DNA of 64,000 nucleotides. Origin: an uncultured Legionella sp. GTDB taxonomy: Bacteria; Pseudomonadota; Gammaproteobacteria; Legionellales; Legionellaceae. Where the stretch lies: assembly GCA_902168255.1 (NCBI GenBank), contig CABHON010000022.1, positions 124,001-188,000 on the forward strand. The letters run 5' to 3'. Below are positions 16,628-26,000 of the stretch, piece after piece. Made by a program: the position numbers and the translations under genes. Under the pieces are notes generated by a model. It saw only the letters and a program-made list of their open reading frames with translations, did no database searches and had not been told where the DNA came from. Each line of letters opens with the position of its first letter. Positions within the stretch are counted from its first letter, which is position 1.

Positions 16628-17734
16628 ATGAGCAAAATTACGGTAAATGTTCCTGTTGCCCCTGCCATAAGCTATATAGTAAGTATTGAGCCAGGGCAGC
16701 TTGATGATGATAGCATCAAATGGTTTCCCACAAACTACCGTAATATAGTTATTGTTACTGATAATACAGTGTCTAGATATTATGGCGAATCTCTTGTAAG
16801 GCAATTAAAAAAGAAGGAATATACGGTTTTACTCTTAACTTTTCCTGCAGGTGAAAAGTCAAAAAACTCTAAAATTAAACAAAAGCTAGAAGAGAGCATT
16901 CTATCACATGCTTATGGAAGAAATGATACTCTCATACTTGCATTAGGAGGAGGGGTCGCCGGGGATTTAGCTGGTTTTATAGCCGCCACTTATATGCGGG
17001 GCATCCCTTATATCCAAATACCTACAACTTTATTAGCGATGGTGGATAGCAGTGTTGGCGGAAAAGTAGCCGTGAATACACCCCAAGGTAAAAATTTAAT
17101 TGGTGCTTTTTGGCAGCCTATCGCAGTTATTGCTGATACTAATACGCTGAAAACATTAGATAAAAAGCATATTGTCGCTGGCTTAATTGAAGCTATGAAA
17201 ATGTTTTCGACAAATGATGCTAACAGCTTTAACTTCTTAATTGAAAATCTACCCAAAATTTTGGATTTAGACGATAAACTGATGTCAGAACTTATCTATA
17301 GAGCCATAAAAATAAAAGCCTACGTTGTGAATAAAGATGAAAAAGAAACTGGCATGCGCATGGTATTAAATTTTGGTCATACAATTGCTCATGCGTTAGA
17401 AAAATTAACCAATTATAAAATGCTGCATGGCTATGCTGTTGGATATGGTATTTTAGTAGAAGCAAAAATTTCCCAATTAATGGGTATATTAAGTGAGCAA
17501 GATTATGCGCTTATTCAATCGAGCCTAGCCTCACTGGGTATTTATGCAAAAGCACTAAGAAAATATAATATCGATAAAATAATTGAACTTACTTATACCG
17601 ATAAAAAAACAAAGGCAGGTCTTGTTCGTTATGTATTACTGGAAAAAATAGGAAGAGTACATACCTCTTATAATAACTATGTTCACCCGGTTTCTGAACC
17701 AATAGTAAAAGAGGCAATATTAGCGTTGCAATAG
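16628..17734 (+). CDS. aroB: 3-dehydroquinate synthase family protein
   Basis: This enzyme converts DAHP to 3-dehydroquinate in the shikimate pathway using NAD and a divalent metal. At 368 residues its length is normal. Visible family motifs are the NAD-binding GGGVAGDLAGF, DSSVGGKVAVN, the metal ligand Glu and catalytic Lys in GLIEAMK, NFGHTIAHALE (His ligand plus second His) and LHGYAVGYG (His ligand). HGYAV replaces the usual HGEAV, so it is somewhat divergent, but the catalytic set looks complete. GGAAGGGG 6-13 bases upstream of ATG serves as RBS. It is not next to aroK, unlike many relatives. A related sugar-phosphate cyclase role is possible. Confidence 0.82.
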   Translation: MSKITVNVPVAPAISYIVSIEPGQLDDDSIKWFPTNYRNIVIVTDNTVSRYYGESLVRQLKKKEYTVLLLTFPAGEKSKNSKIKQKLEESILSHAYGRNDTLILALGGGVAGDLAGFIAATYMRGIPYIQIPTTLLAMVDSSVGGKVAVNTPQGKNLIGAFWQPIAVIADTNTLKTLDKKHIVAGLIEAMKMFSTNDANSFNFLIENLPKILDLDDKLMSELIYRAIKIKAYVVNKDEKETGMRMVLNFGHTIAHALEKLTNYKMLHGYAVGYGILVEAKISQLMGILSEQDYALIQSSLASLGIYAKALRKYNIDKIIELTYTDKKTKAGLVRYVLLEKIGRVHTSYNNYVHPVSEPIVKEAILALQ

Positions 17735-17741
17735 AGTATTT

Positions 17742-18488
17742 CTACAATCCACCTGCTGCATCAATAAAAGACCCGGTAACATAAGCTGCTTCGTCGGACA
17801 ATAACCACATGATCGCATTGGCAATTTCTTCGGGTTGTCCACCTCGTTTTAAAGGTAAAAGAGACTTAAGGCGATCCACACGATTAGGCTCACCAGCGCT
17901 GGTATGAATATCGGTATAGATAAAACCTGGCCTGACGCAATTCACGCGAATGCCTTCATTGGCTACTTCTTTAGAAAGGCCAATGGTTAACGTATCAACA
18001 GCGCCTTTTGATGCGGCATAATCTACATACTCTCCTGCTGAACCCAGTCGCGAAGCAGCAGAAGAGACATTCACAATTGCGCCACCTGTTCCGCCATATT
18101 GAGTCGACATTCGTTTAACCGCTTCTTTAGCGCATAAAAAATATCCAATAATGTTAGTTCTTAACACACGTTCTAGTCGTGCTTTATCCATTTGATCAAC
18201 ACGCATTTTTTGTTCTAAGACACCCACATTATTGACAAGAGCATTAATAGAACCAAGCTGGCTATCGACTTGTTCAAACAAATAATGAACGTCCTTTTCT
18301 CGACTGACATCAGCTTTAACAGCAAGGGCGATACCATCTTTTTCTCTAATTTGCTGCACAATACTATTAGCAGCCGCTTCATTGTTTACATAATTCACAC
18401 ACACCGCATAACCTTGAGAAGCAGCTTTTAATGCAGTTGCTGCACCAATTCCACGACTACTACCCGTAATAATAATTACTTTTCGCAT
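17742..18488 (-). CDS. SDR family oxidoreductase
   Basis: A 248-residue classical short-chain dehydrogenase/reductase using NAD(P). It shows the Rossmann motif TGSSRGIG near residues 8-15, NNVG, the catalytic Ser in VNVSSAAS, and YVDYAASKG containing the Tyr-x3-Lys pair. The C-terminal VTGSFIDAAGG is typical of the glucose-1-dehydrogenase/FabG-like group. The substrate cannot be told from sequence. It converges on the aroB-like gene (7-base gap), so the two are separate transcripts. GGAGAAAGT upstream of ATG 18488 is a good ribosome binding site. Confidence 0.88.
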   Translation of the reverse strand: MRKVIIITGSSRGIGAATALKAASQGYAVCVNYVNNEAAANSIVQQIREKDGIALAVKADVSREKDVHYLFEQVDSQLGSINALVNNVGVLEQKMRVDQMDKARLERVLRTNIIGYFLCAKEAVKRMSTQYGGTGGAIVNVSSAASRLGSAGEYVDYAASKGAVDTLTIGLSKEVANEGIRVNCVRPGFIYTDIHTSAGEPNRVDRLKSLLPLKRGGQPEEIANAIMWLLSDEAAYVTGSFIDAAGGL

Positions 18489-18579
18489 GTACTTTCTCCT
18501 TTATTCGAGAATATAAGGGCAATGATAAACACCATCATAAAATTATACTACCTACCCGTTTTTGAATAATAAAATTAAA

Positions 18580-19101
18580 CTAATCAACGTTACTTTTTCT
18601 GCAGTGTTGTTTTTTTATAAATTGTATGAGGCTACAGCTAATAATGGAAACAATTCCAGCTATTATGCTGCCAGCAGCAACTTCAAAAGCCCGCTTAATG
18701 GCAATTATTTCAGCAGAAGCAGTGGAGTGTTGTTGCGTAGCGACAACAAGGATGATCATAGCTGTAGCTGTTGGGAGTTTCCAATCATCTCCTAAAGGAA
18801 TGATGTAATGAAAAATAAGGGTAATAACAGCAATTCCAAAAAGCAAAGTACCTAAATTCGGGCTACCTATCAATAAAATACCTAAAGCAAAAATTACCCC
18901 GAGAATAGTCAGCAATGTTCGTTTTATAACGGTATTTTTGGCTCGATTCATATCAAGTTCTGTACAAATAACGCCTGAAATAAGTGCCCATGTTGGATCA
19001 GATACTTGAAAAAATTTTGCTCCATACAATATTAAACCGATAACAACCAATAAAGTAGCGGTATAATGTATGCCAACCATTGACCAGTTATATTTGAACA
19101 A
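18580..19101 (-). CDS. FUSC-like small membrane protein
   Basis: A 173-residue inner membrane protein with about five hydrophobic segments. It resembles the N-terminal membrane half of the FUSC/aromatic acid exporter family: an early DPTWALISGVICTE segment, then basic residues before further helices. It lacks the soluble domains of full-length exporters. Short stand-alone FUSC proteins are known in Legionella relatives, but their transport role is not established. It lies 91 bases upstream of the SDR gene on the same strand. Confidence 0.68.
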   Translation of the reverse strand: MFKYNWSMVGIHYTATLLVVIGLILYGAKFFQVSDPTWALISGVICTELDMNRAKNTVIKRTLLTILGVIFALGILLIGSPNLGTLLFGIAVITLIFHYIIPLGDDWKLPTATAMIILVVATQQHSTASAEIIAIKRAFEVAAGSIIAGIVSIISCSLIQFIKKQHCRKSNVD

Positions 19102-19200
19102 AATGACTCCCCAAATATTGTCTATTTAAAATTAAACTAAACCATATTAAGTAATTTTTACTATAATTAAAAGTGAAGCAAAAAATTGCGGAGAAATATC

Positions 19201-19353
19201 ATGCCTGACAATAATAAAAATAATAGAAATAAATATTCTTCAAAAATTTTCCATGAAAAACATGATGGATATCCAGAGGATCAAAAGGGTGCTCAAAGGG
19301 GAAACCCAGGTGGAGAACAAGGCGATCACAAAGGAATATACAGAAGAAAATAA
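19201..19353 (+). CDS. Small hydrophilic Gly/Asn-rich protein
   Basis: A 50-codon ORF with ATG at 19201 and the ribosome binding site GGAGA 8 bases upstream. It is very hydrophilic, with an Asn/Lys-rich start and a tail containing KGAQRGNPGGEQGDHKG. That tail is loosely reminiscent of small bacterial stress proteins with KGG motifs, but I do not recognise the family. It stands alone, and the next 270 bases hold no gene I can see. Confidence 0.5.
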   Translation: MPDNNKNNRNKYSSKIFHEKHDGYPEDQKGAQRGNPGGEQGDHKGIYRRK

Positions 19354-19622
19354 AAAATCTTTTAAGCAGGTAAAGTAGTAACAGGTAGATGACTCAAGGA
19401 TGAGTCACTCTTTGATCAAGCTTGAAACTACTATATGATGGTGTTATGCAATTCGATTTATCATTTGTACGATTATGTCATATCTTCACTAAAGCTTCAC
19501 TAGATAATATAATAAAAGTACGGGTTATATCAGAGCATAAGGTATAAGATATTCACTCAGCTTACATAATAAAAATAACGAAAGAATTTCGTTGGCTTAT
19601 AAATTAAAAAGGAAAAACTATT

Positions 19623-20807
19623 ATGCAAATAAAGCCACTTATTGCGGCATTTTTAGCCTACCTGCAATTAAATAATCAGCAACAAGGTAATGTTTATGAA
19701 GAAAACTTGCTGGAAAAACAATGCAATGATTATGAAAGCACATTAAATGCAGCTTCTCAACGTGTTTCTTGGATTATAAGAGATAGAGGAAATCCAGAAG
19801 GAATGATGGCTGATTTTGTCTCTGACGTACATCGAAATTGCTCAAAAACTGCTTATTGGATTGCCAAAAATACTGTCAAAGGAAAGTTATTAAAAGACGA
19901 ACCAGGAAAATTTCGTTATGAAGAGATTTTCAGTAGTCTAAAAGAAATTCCATTAATAGACAGTCATAATGAAAGAGACAGATTATTTTTAACATATGGA
20001 AAGATGCCTCAGTTCTTGGATGCACGGCTGAAGCGTATGGGTTTTGATTCTCAAAATTGGCCGATGTCAAAGAAAATCAAAAAAATGCATGGTCAAAAGG
20101 CATGGATGGCTATGAATGATGTGTTACAGATCGCTTCCTATATTTATGCGCATTTTGGCGAAAAGGAAAGTTATTATTTTCTACGTGCCTATTATAAAAT
20201 ATATTATCGTCAAATAGATCAAAGTGTTGACAGTAAGGCCATGTTTTTTGCAACCTATCTTGAAAAAGAAATTCAGACAATAGGAAAGCGTTTAAACATT
20301 CGCTTTAAAAAAAATGCAATTCTTACAGAAGAAGAACATATAGCTTATGGCCGAGTTTATATTATTTATCCATTGCCAAAAGACATTAAGCGTCTATTTT
20401 CAACTTATATTCAATACATGGTGTCAATAATAAATGATGAGCTGAGATGGCAAAAAGAAAAAATACCAACAATGATTGCTGATTTGGTTACAACCTACAT
20501 CACCATTCATCCATTTCAGGATGCAAATTATCGTACGATCGCCATTGTAGTAAACGCACTCTTATCTTATCATGGATATGAACCAATTAATTTCCACGAC
20601 GCTAATTTGAAAAAAGCATTCAATATTCCTTTCAACGAGACAAAGGCCAACCCAACAAAAATTATTGCGTTATTAGAAGAAGCATTAATTAAAGAAGAGC
20701 GTAATACCAAAATTTCTTTGGCTAAAAATAATGTATTTCAAACCTGTGAACAGCAACCAGAAAACGGTGAATCACGATGTGAAGTTGGTACATTTTTAAA
20801 GCATTAA
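19623..20807 (+). CDS. Fic domain protein, putative AMPylator effector
   Basis: A 394-residue protein with a Fic motif HPFQDANYR near residues 297-305, matching H-x-F-x-(D/E)-(A/G)-N-x-R. The catalytic His and terminal Arg are present; Tyr occupies the position that is usually Gly or Lys. Fic enzymes transfer AMP or other phosphate-containing groups to target proteins, and several secreted ones modify host GTPases. The ~20 N-terminal residues are moderately hydrophobic. I see no inhibitory-helix motif or partner antitoxin gene, which argues against a Fic toxin-antitoxin pair. An effector role is inferred from the neighbourhood. Confidence 0.75.
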   Translation: MQIKPLIAAFLAYLQLNNQQQGNVYEENLLEKQCNDYESTLNAASQRVSWIIRDRGNPEGMMADFVSDVHRNCSKTAYWIAKNTVKGKLLKDEPGKFRYEEIFSSLKEIPLIDSHNERDRLFLTYGKMPQFLDARLKRMGFDSQNWPMSKKIKKMHGQKAWMAMNDVLQIASYIYAHFGEKESYYFLRAYYKIYYRQIDQSVDSKAMFFATYLEKEIQTIGKRLNIRFKKNAILTEEEHIAYGRVYIIYPLPKDIKRLFSTYIQYMVSIINDELRWQKEKIPTMIADLVTTYITIHPFQDANYRTIAIVVNALLSYHGYEPINFHDANLKKAFNIPFNETKANPTKIIALLEEALIKEERNTKISLAKNNVFQTCEQQPENGESRCEVGTFLKH

Positions 20808-20835
20808 ATTTTTCGTGTACTCTCTTGGACGTATA

Positions 20836-21156
20836 CGCAATAACACTTCTTATTTTCACCAAAAAACGAGAGGATTCAACCGTTCCATCTTAATAAAGCA
20901 GAATGGATAGAGCGAATACTATTAACACAAAAGCATTAAGGGTGAATCTTCTTGTCTATCAAGGAAAATTAAAAGGAAGGAAAGTTACGAGAAGCAATAG
21001 CAAAAGAAATCATGGTAACAATAAAAATATAGTCAAAGTCACTGGGAACATAGGGTAATAGCCACCTCATTAAGTCGAAAAAATATCACTGCTTCTGGTG
21101 TGATTAAGCTTTATTCCAAACGAATGCAAATTGAACAAAGATTAATCAAGAAATAA
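20836..21156 (+). pseudogene. Decayed IS4-type transposase
   Basis: Several frames hold pieces of one transposase: KAEWIERILLTQKH, then LLVYQGKLKGRKV, then VIATSLSRKNITASGVIKLYSKRMQIEQ. The last matches the conserved IS4-family region before the catalytic Glu helix. Frameshifts separate the pieces and no start is left. The end at 21148-21156 overlaps the 3' end of the opposite-strand CaaX gene. No inverted repeats were found. Confidence 0.7.
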
Positions 21157-22750
21157 TACACATTAATGGTTTTTGATCTGCTGCATAATCTGCATCAGAA
21201 TCATCATTTTGTACCAAATTAGAGGGAGGCACAGATTGTGGTTTATTCTGATAGGTTCCAAAAGTGCTAGCCCCAACTCTAGAAGGGGATCTATTGATAA
21301 CAGATTTTTCATGATTTAGGGATGAATCACTTTCTTTCTCTGCAATAGTTTGCCGATCTTTACTCAATATTTCACTTATTTTGTTAAGAATACAATACCT
21401 ATTTTCAATCGCTTCAATAATTTCAACATAATTACAGGCATTAATGTGTGCTTCTCCTGTATCAGGAAATAACAGTTTCCTTACGTTGTCACTTGTGCTC
21501 ATGAGAATATCTATTTTTCCTAAAATTTCTGCTTGAGGAACGCCAATATTATGTAAAACTTCAATCATTGTTACCAGTTTTTTTTCTTCTAACTGGTAAT
21601 ACAAAACAAGGCTTTTAAATGTATCGATATTGAATAATCCAACTTTATGTATAACATTAATAAGAGCTGCTAATGTTTCATATTTATATTGATAGCGAGA
21701 ACAACCTTCTATAATTTCATCCATTTCTCCTAATTTTTGTGGATGAAAATAAGGCTTTAAATAATCCAGTATCGGTAACAACTGCAATAAATACTCTGGA
21801 TAAAGTGATTTCAGAATAAGCGATACAATCTCTTCTTCCGTAAGAGAGATCGCTTTAAAAGGATTTTTTTTAAAACTTAATAATACCATAGCCATATCAA
21901 AAGGATAAGGACATTGTATGATGTCTTTTATATGAGGCTTTAGCATCTCAAATACATCTATAGCCTGACTAACCAATTTAAATTGTATTAAGAATTCTGG
22001 ATATCTCAAAATATCTAAATTATTTTCTAATATCCTCAGTTCCGAATTATCATAGGTTAATAATATAGTAATTATTTTTTGAGGGGATAGAGAAAAATTT
22101 TGCATGTTCTTCACCAATGAAGCATTTTGTTGCATTTTTTGAGCTGCTTCAAATATTTCTTTGGTTTCTAATATAGGTTTGCCAAATGCCGCCAATAAAT
22201 CGCATTCTTGCAAGAGTAATAATGCTGGAATAGTATTGGTTGATCCATGAAAGCGTTCAGATGTTACATAATAGTCTGATAATTTTTTTTCATGAAACGC
22301 GACCAATAATTCGGCTTTTTGATGGTGATTATTATATTGTAACATACCCTTCATGATAGTTCTTAAGCCATCAAAATTATCAACAAACAATCCTTTTTTG
22401 ATCAAATCAGCCAATAATTTTACAGCAGCAGATAAATCTTCGGTAAAGTAGTCATTTATAGTAGATGCCGAATACTGTTGACAAATATAATGAAAATAAT
22501 CAAGTCCTTTAGGGTGTCCAATGAGCAAAGAATTTTTATTTAGTTCAATTAAGACTTCTGCTGCAAAATTAGCATGGTTAAAAAAGAACTCCCGGCTTGG
22601 GATCATTGGTAAATTTGTAATATACGTATCATATTGTTCTGGAATCCCTGCTTTTTTTAATTTTTCGAATGGCTTATTATAATATTTGGATGCGTGATAT
22701 TCTCCATAAGTATGTCCATACTTATCAAAACATTGTTTATAAGTTTTCAT
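21146..22750 (-). CDS. Unknown protein with C-terminal CaaX box (CIIS)
   Basis: A 534-residue, mostly helical and soluble protein of no family I recognise, probably an alpha-solenoid judging from the regular leucine spacing between residues 60 and 440. The last ~65 residues are polar and disordered (Ser, Asn, Pro, Asp) and finish with Cys-Ile-Ile-Ser, read directly from the codons before TGA at 21146-21148. CIIS fits the host farnesylation motif CaaX, used by several Legionella effectors such as AnkB to reach membranes. That it is secreted and prenylated is inference. No signal peptide is visible. Confidence 0.68.
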   Translation of the reverse strand: MKTYKQCFDKYGHTYGEYHASKYYNKPFEKLKKAGIPEQYDTYITNLPMIPSREFFFNHANFAAEVLIELNKNSLLIGHPKGLDYFHYICQQYSASTINDYFTEDLSAAVKLLADLIKKGLFVDNFDGLRTIMKGMLQYNNHHQKAELLVAFHEKKLSDYYVTSERFHGSTNTIPALLLLQECDLLAAFGKPILETKEIFEAAQKMQQNASLVKNMQNFSLSPQKIITILLTYDNSELRILENNLDILRYPEFLIQFKLVSQAIDVFEMLKPHIKDIIQCPYPFDMAMVLLSFKKNPFKAISLTEEEIVSLILKSLYPEYLLQLLPILDYLKPYFHPQKLGEMDEIIEGCSRYQYKYETLAALINVIHKVGLFNIDTFKSLVLYYQLEEKKLVTMIEVLHNIGVPQAEILGKIDILMSTSDNVRKLLFPDTGEAHINACNYVEIIEAIENRYCILNKISEILSKDRQTIAEKESDSSLNHEKSVINRSPSRVGASTFGTYQNKPQSVPPSNLVQNDDSDADYAADQKPLMCIIS

Positions 22751-22779
22751 TTTAATAGCCTTTTGTTAAACTTCTGTAT

Positions 22780-22950
22780 TCAGCGTAATTTATCTACTTC
22801 AGTAGATTGTAACATACTCATTATTATCCTTTTATTAAGGATCGCATTTGCCAAAAATCGTATACCTCCCCGCGCGGATTCAAGTAATAACTGCAAGCGC
22901 GTTTTTCCCATAATTACGGTGCTAAGTACTGATTGTATGTTTTTACGATC
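22780..22950 (-). pseudogene. C-terminal remnant of an unknown helical protein
   Basis: Upstream of the CaaX gene, a frame ending in TGA at 22780-22782 reads LQLLLESARGGIRFLANAIL, followed by about 20 more residues ending in STEVDKLR. It looks like real protein but has no credible start; the frame closes at TAA just upstream of about 22950. The family is unknown. The surrounding 22751-23052 shows nothing else I can identify. Confidence 0.3.
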
Positions 22951-23052
22951 GGATTAAAATTAATACCTCGGGTATTGGTATTCTCTTTTCCAATTTTCTC
23001 ATGAAGTTTTAAATTTCAGAAAATGTTAATGTCAATCAAGTAAAATAAAACT

Positions 23053-26000
23053 ATGTCAAACTACAATTGTTTAAGAAATAATATCCCTGATTGGTTGTTT
23101 TCCTACCAAGCTACGGGAAAACACAATCCAGCTGCATTAGAAGCCGATGATATGCTCGCGCGGGAACCTGTTAAGAAAAAAATTATCCTGGATTTCAATT
23201 CGTGTTCTTTCTATACGGAACAAATAATCTCTATTCTTATGGAATTAGGGTTCGATATTTATTATTTTGATCATGAAGATAAACTGAATAAATTAAGCCT
23301 TCTTACGCAATCAGAATTGTGGGAAGAAAGTTCGATTATTTTTAACAGTACGGCTATGTGGCAAACACTTTTTAAGCATGGTTTTAATCGCAAGGATTGT
23401 GTTGCTCTCGGTGTAACCGGAAATATTTCTGCCAATGATTTTTTAAATTACTGGGAACTGTTTGTTGATATTTTTGAGGAGACAGTGCCTCCGGATGTTG
23501 CGGTTGAGCTTCTGATAGCTATTACTTCTTATGATGCTTTTATCCAGGCATTGCCACGAATTTTCGAACAAAATCCTGAGGATTTTGTTTCTATGCACGG
23601 ATATTCCTACACCCGTTATCAGTACATTATCTTGCAAATGTGTGGGAGCCTAGAGACACGTTTCAGAAATATATCTTTTATGATTATTTATGGTATAAAA
23701 CATCGAGTAAATATTATTGATGCTTATAAGTATATCAGCCATCACTCCATTGATGACGATCTAAAAATATTTGCTTTATTTTATTCCACGCTCTCTGCAC
23801 TTGATTATCCTAATAAAAAAGAAAACTTATCAAGTCTTTTAAAGTATGCATTAACCACTATGCATAAAAGACCAGAAAACGTCATAGCACTCATTAAATT
23901 AGAACTACCCGTATTTGACAATATCTCTATATTGAAACGCAGCCAAGCGTTCTATTTTCATCTCTATGAAGCTAAGTGTTTTTCAGCAATAACATTCTTA
24001 CAGGATAAAATTGCTCCTTTAAATTTAAATATTCTTCCTCTGCAAGATTTCATCGATAATGAAAACTATTCGATATGGTTTATTTTCTCTTTATTGCAAA
24101 GTAATACAGTTTCTATTAAAGAAGTGGTACTTAAATCTAAATATCTGCCTTCTAATGCACATAATTTAATTAATCAATGTGATGAGACAACGATTAATTT
24201 TCTTTTTTGTGCAAAGGAATTTTCTGAGAGCGAAGAAAACAAAGAATTTTATAAAGATAATCAGAAATGCAAAGAATTATTTCTGGAAAATTGGGTAGCT
24301 TATACTCCTGAAATCGAACAACTTGTTATCGATAATGCAATTTATGCCACTATAGTTTTGAGAACCACAAGTTTATCGAATCTAGTAGCATACAAGGAGA
24401 GTTTTGAACATTTCGTTAAAAATTTAGAAAGATTGGAAAAATTATTGGGAATTTGGGATGTTAACTTTCGTTCAATGGTAAAAAGGGCCCAATATTTAAT
24501 AAATAAACAGACAGCTTTTGGAATCAATGCAAGTACACCCCAACAGCAGCGAGGTGCGATCTACGGAGGTCAACAACTTTCATCTTCTGTCATCTCTGAC
24601 ACAGCACCCAGAAAGGAATTATCGGCTTGTCATAACGTGCTCTATTTTGCCTGTTATCAACGAGGAGAAGAAGTCACCGTACCTAGTTGGATGCAAAATT
24701 TATCCCGAATGGCGATAACACAAGTTTTTCAATATGATGGACAGAAGTTTATTCTCCAAAACAGTCAAACTCTCACCTATTTACCTTCGCAAGAGGAATT
24801 GCCTATTGATGAAGAACACTATCAGCTTGCAGTTAAGACAGAGAATTTAAGAAAACTTCCTATTGGTAATAATGGTTATGTCATTCCTATTACTCACCCT
24901 CACATACTATTTAGTTATTACGGAGGAGAGGTTTATCAAGATAATTTAGGTCGCTATATACTCCAAACAGAGGATTTGGCTGCATGTAAAATCACCTTGT
25001 CAATTTCCAATAATCAGCCTTCCCATATTATCAGCAAAACAAACTATTCATCAAACAGGAGACTATTGGCCTCGCCTGATATAAGAGAGGCACTTGAACA
25101 ATTTTTTAGTGAAGAAGAGAGTAAAAATAATTATTTTAATTGTAATAAAAACAATATCTCTTGTGGTGGCAGAGCACAGATTTTGATGAACAATAGCACT
25201 ATTGCATCATCTCATTACTATGTAACTAGCACAACGCATGCCTTTTTGATGCCAAAAGATGGCGAAGAATTATTACTAATCGATCTCGGCGGAATTCCTG
25301 TTAATATTGTTTATCAATCGGAATCCTTGCCCACTGCAACTTATACAGCGCCCAAAAATGAGAAAAAAAAGGATGCTCTTATTCACCCTAAAAATGATAT
25401 CAGCGATGTTGTAAGAATACCAAAATTCCAGGGAGTACGTTTGTGGTGCCAATTTTATGAAGCGTGCCTAGAAAAATATATTGAAAAACTACTAAAGACA
25501 CTCCAGCCTAGTGAAGAAAAGCCTCAGGCACTTGTTTCTATCGACTCAACTACTTTTAAAAAAATTGGCATTTATTGTATTGTGGATTCCACTACTCGTT
25601 CACTGCAAACGATGCATGCCCTGGGAGATGAAGACCAATCATGGCAACTATATATGGATGCGGACATCTTTATTTCGGCTAGTGATACATTAGATCTCAA
25701 TAAAACATATGTGATCAATCTAAGTCCTTGGTACATTATTGATCAAGGGAGCCGTGACAGGCTACGAGTACGGTTACATGAGTTATTAATTAAACTCTCT
25801 ACTACTCATCGCATTATTTTATTAACTGACAATTCTAGTGGTTTATTTTCAGACCAATCTTTTGTCTCACGCGTATCCGGTTTTTATACCGCAGGTACAT
25901 CATTGAATGTTTCACCTACGGTCAAATTAGCGCATCAATTAGATAATTTACCCTTACAGTTACCAGTTATTTTGAATGCTATTAAAGGGCAACTAGAAAA

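Noticed and set aside
19623-20807. Fic toxin-antitoxin module
   Set aside because: No antitoxin gene with the inhibitory motif lies next to it, and the neighbouring small ORF at 19201 lacks the motif.
22694-22957. Plus-strand ORF upstream of the giant AAA-like gene
   Set aside because: It overlaps the start of the CaaX gene and mirrors a more protein-like minus-strand remnant.
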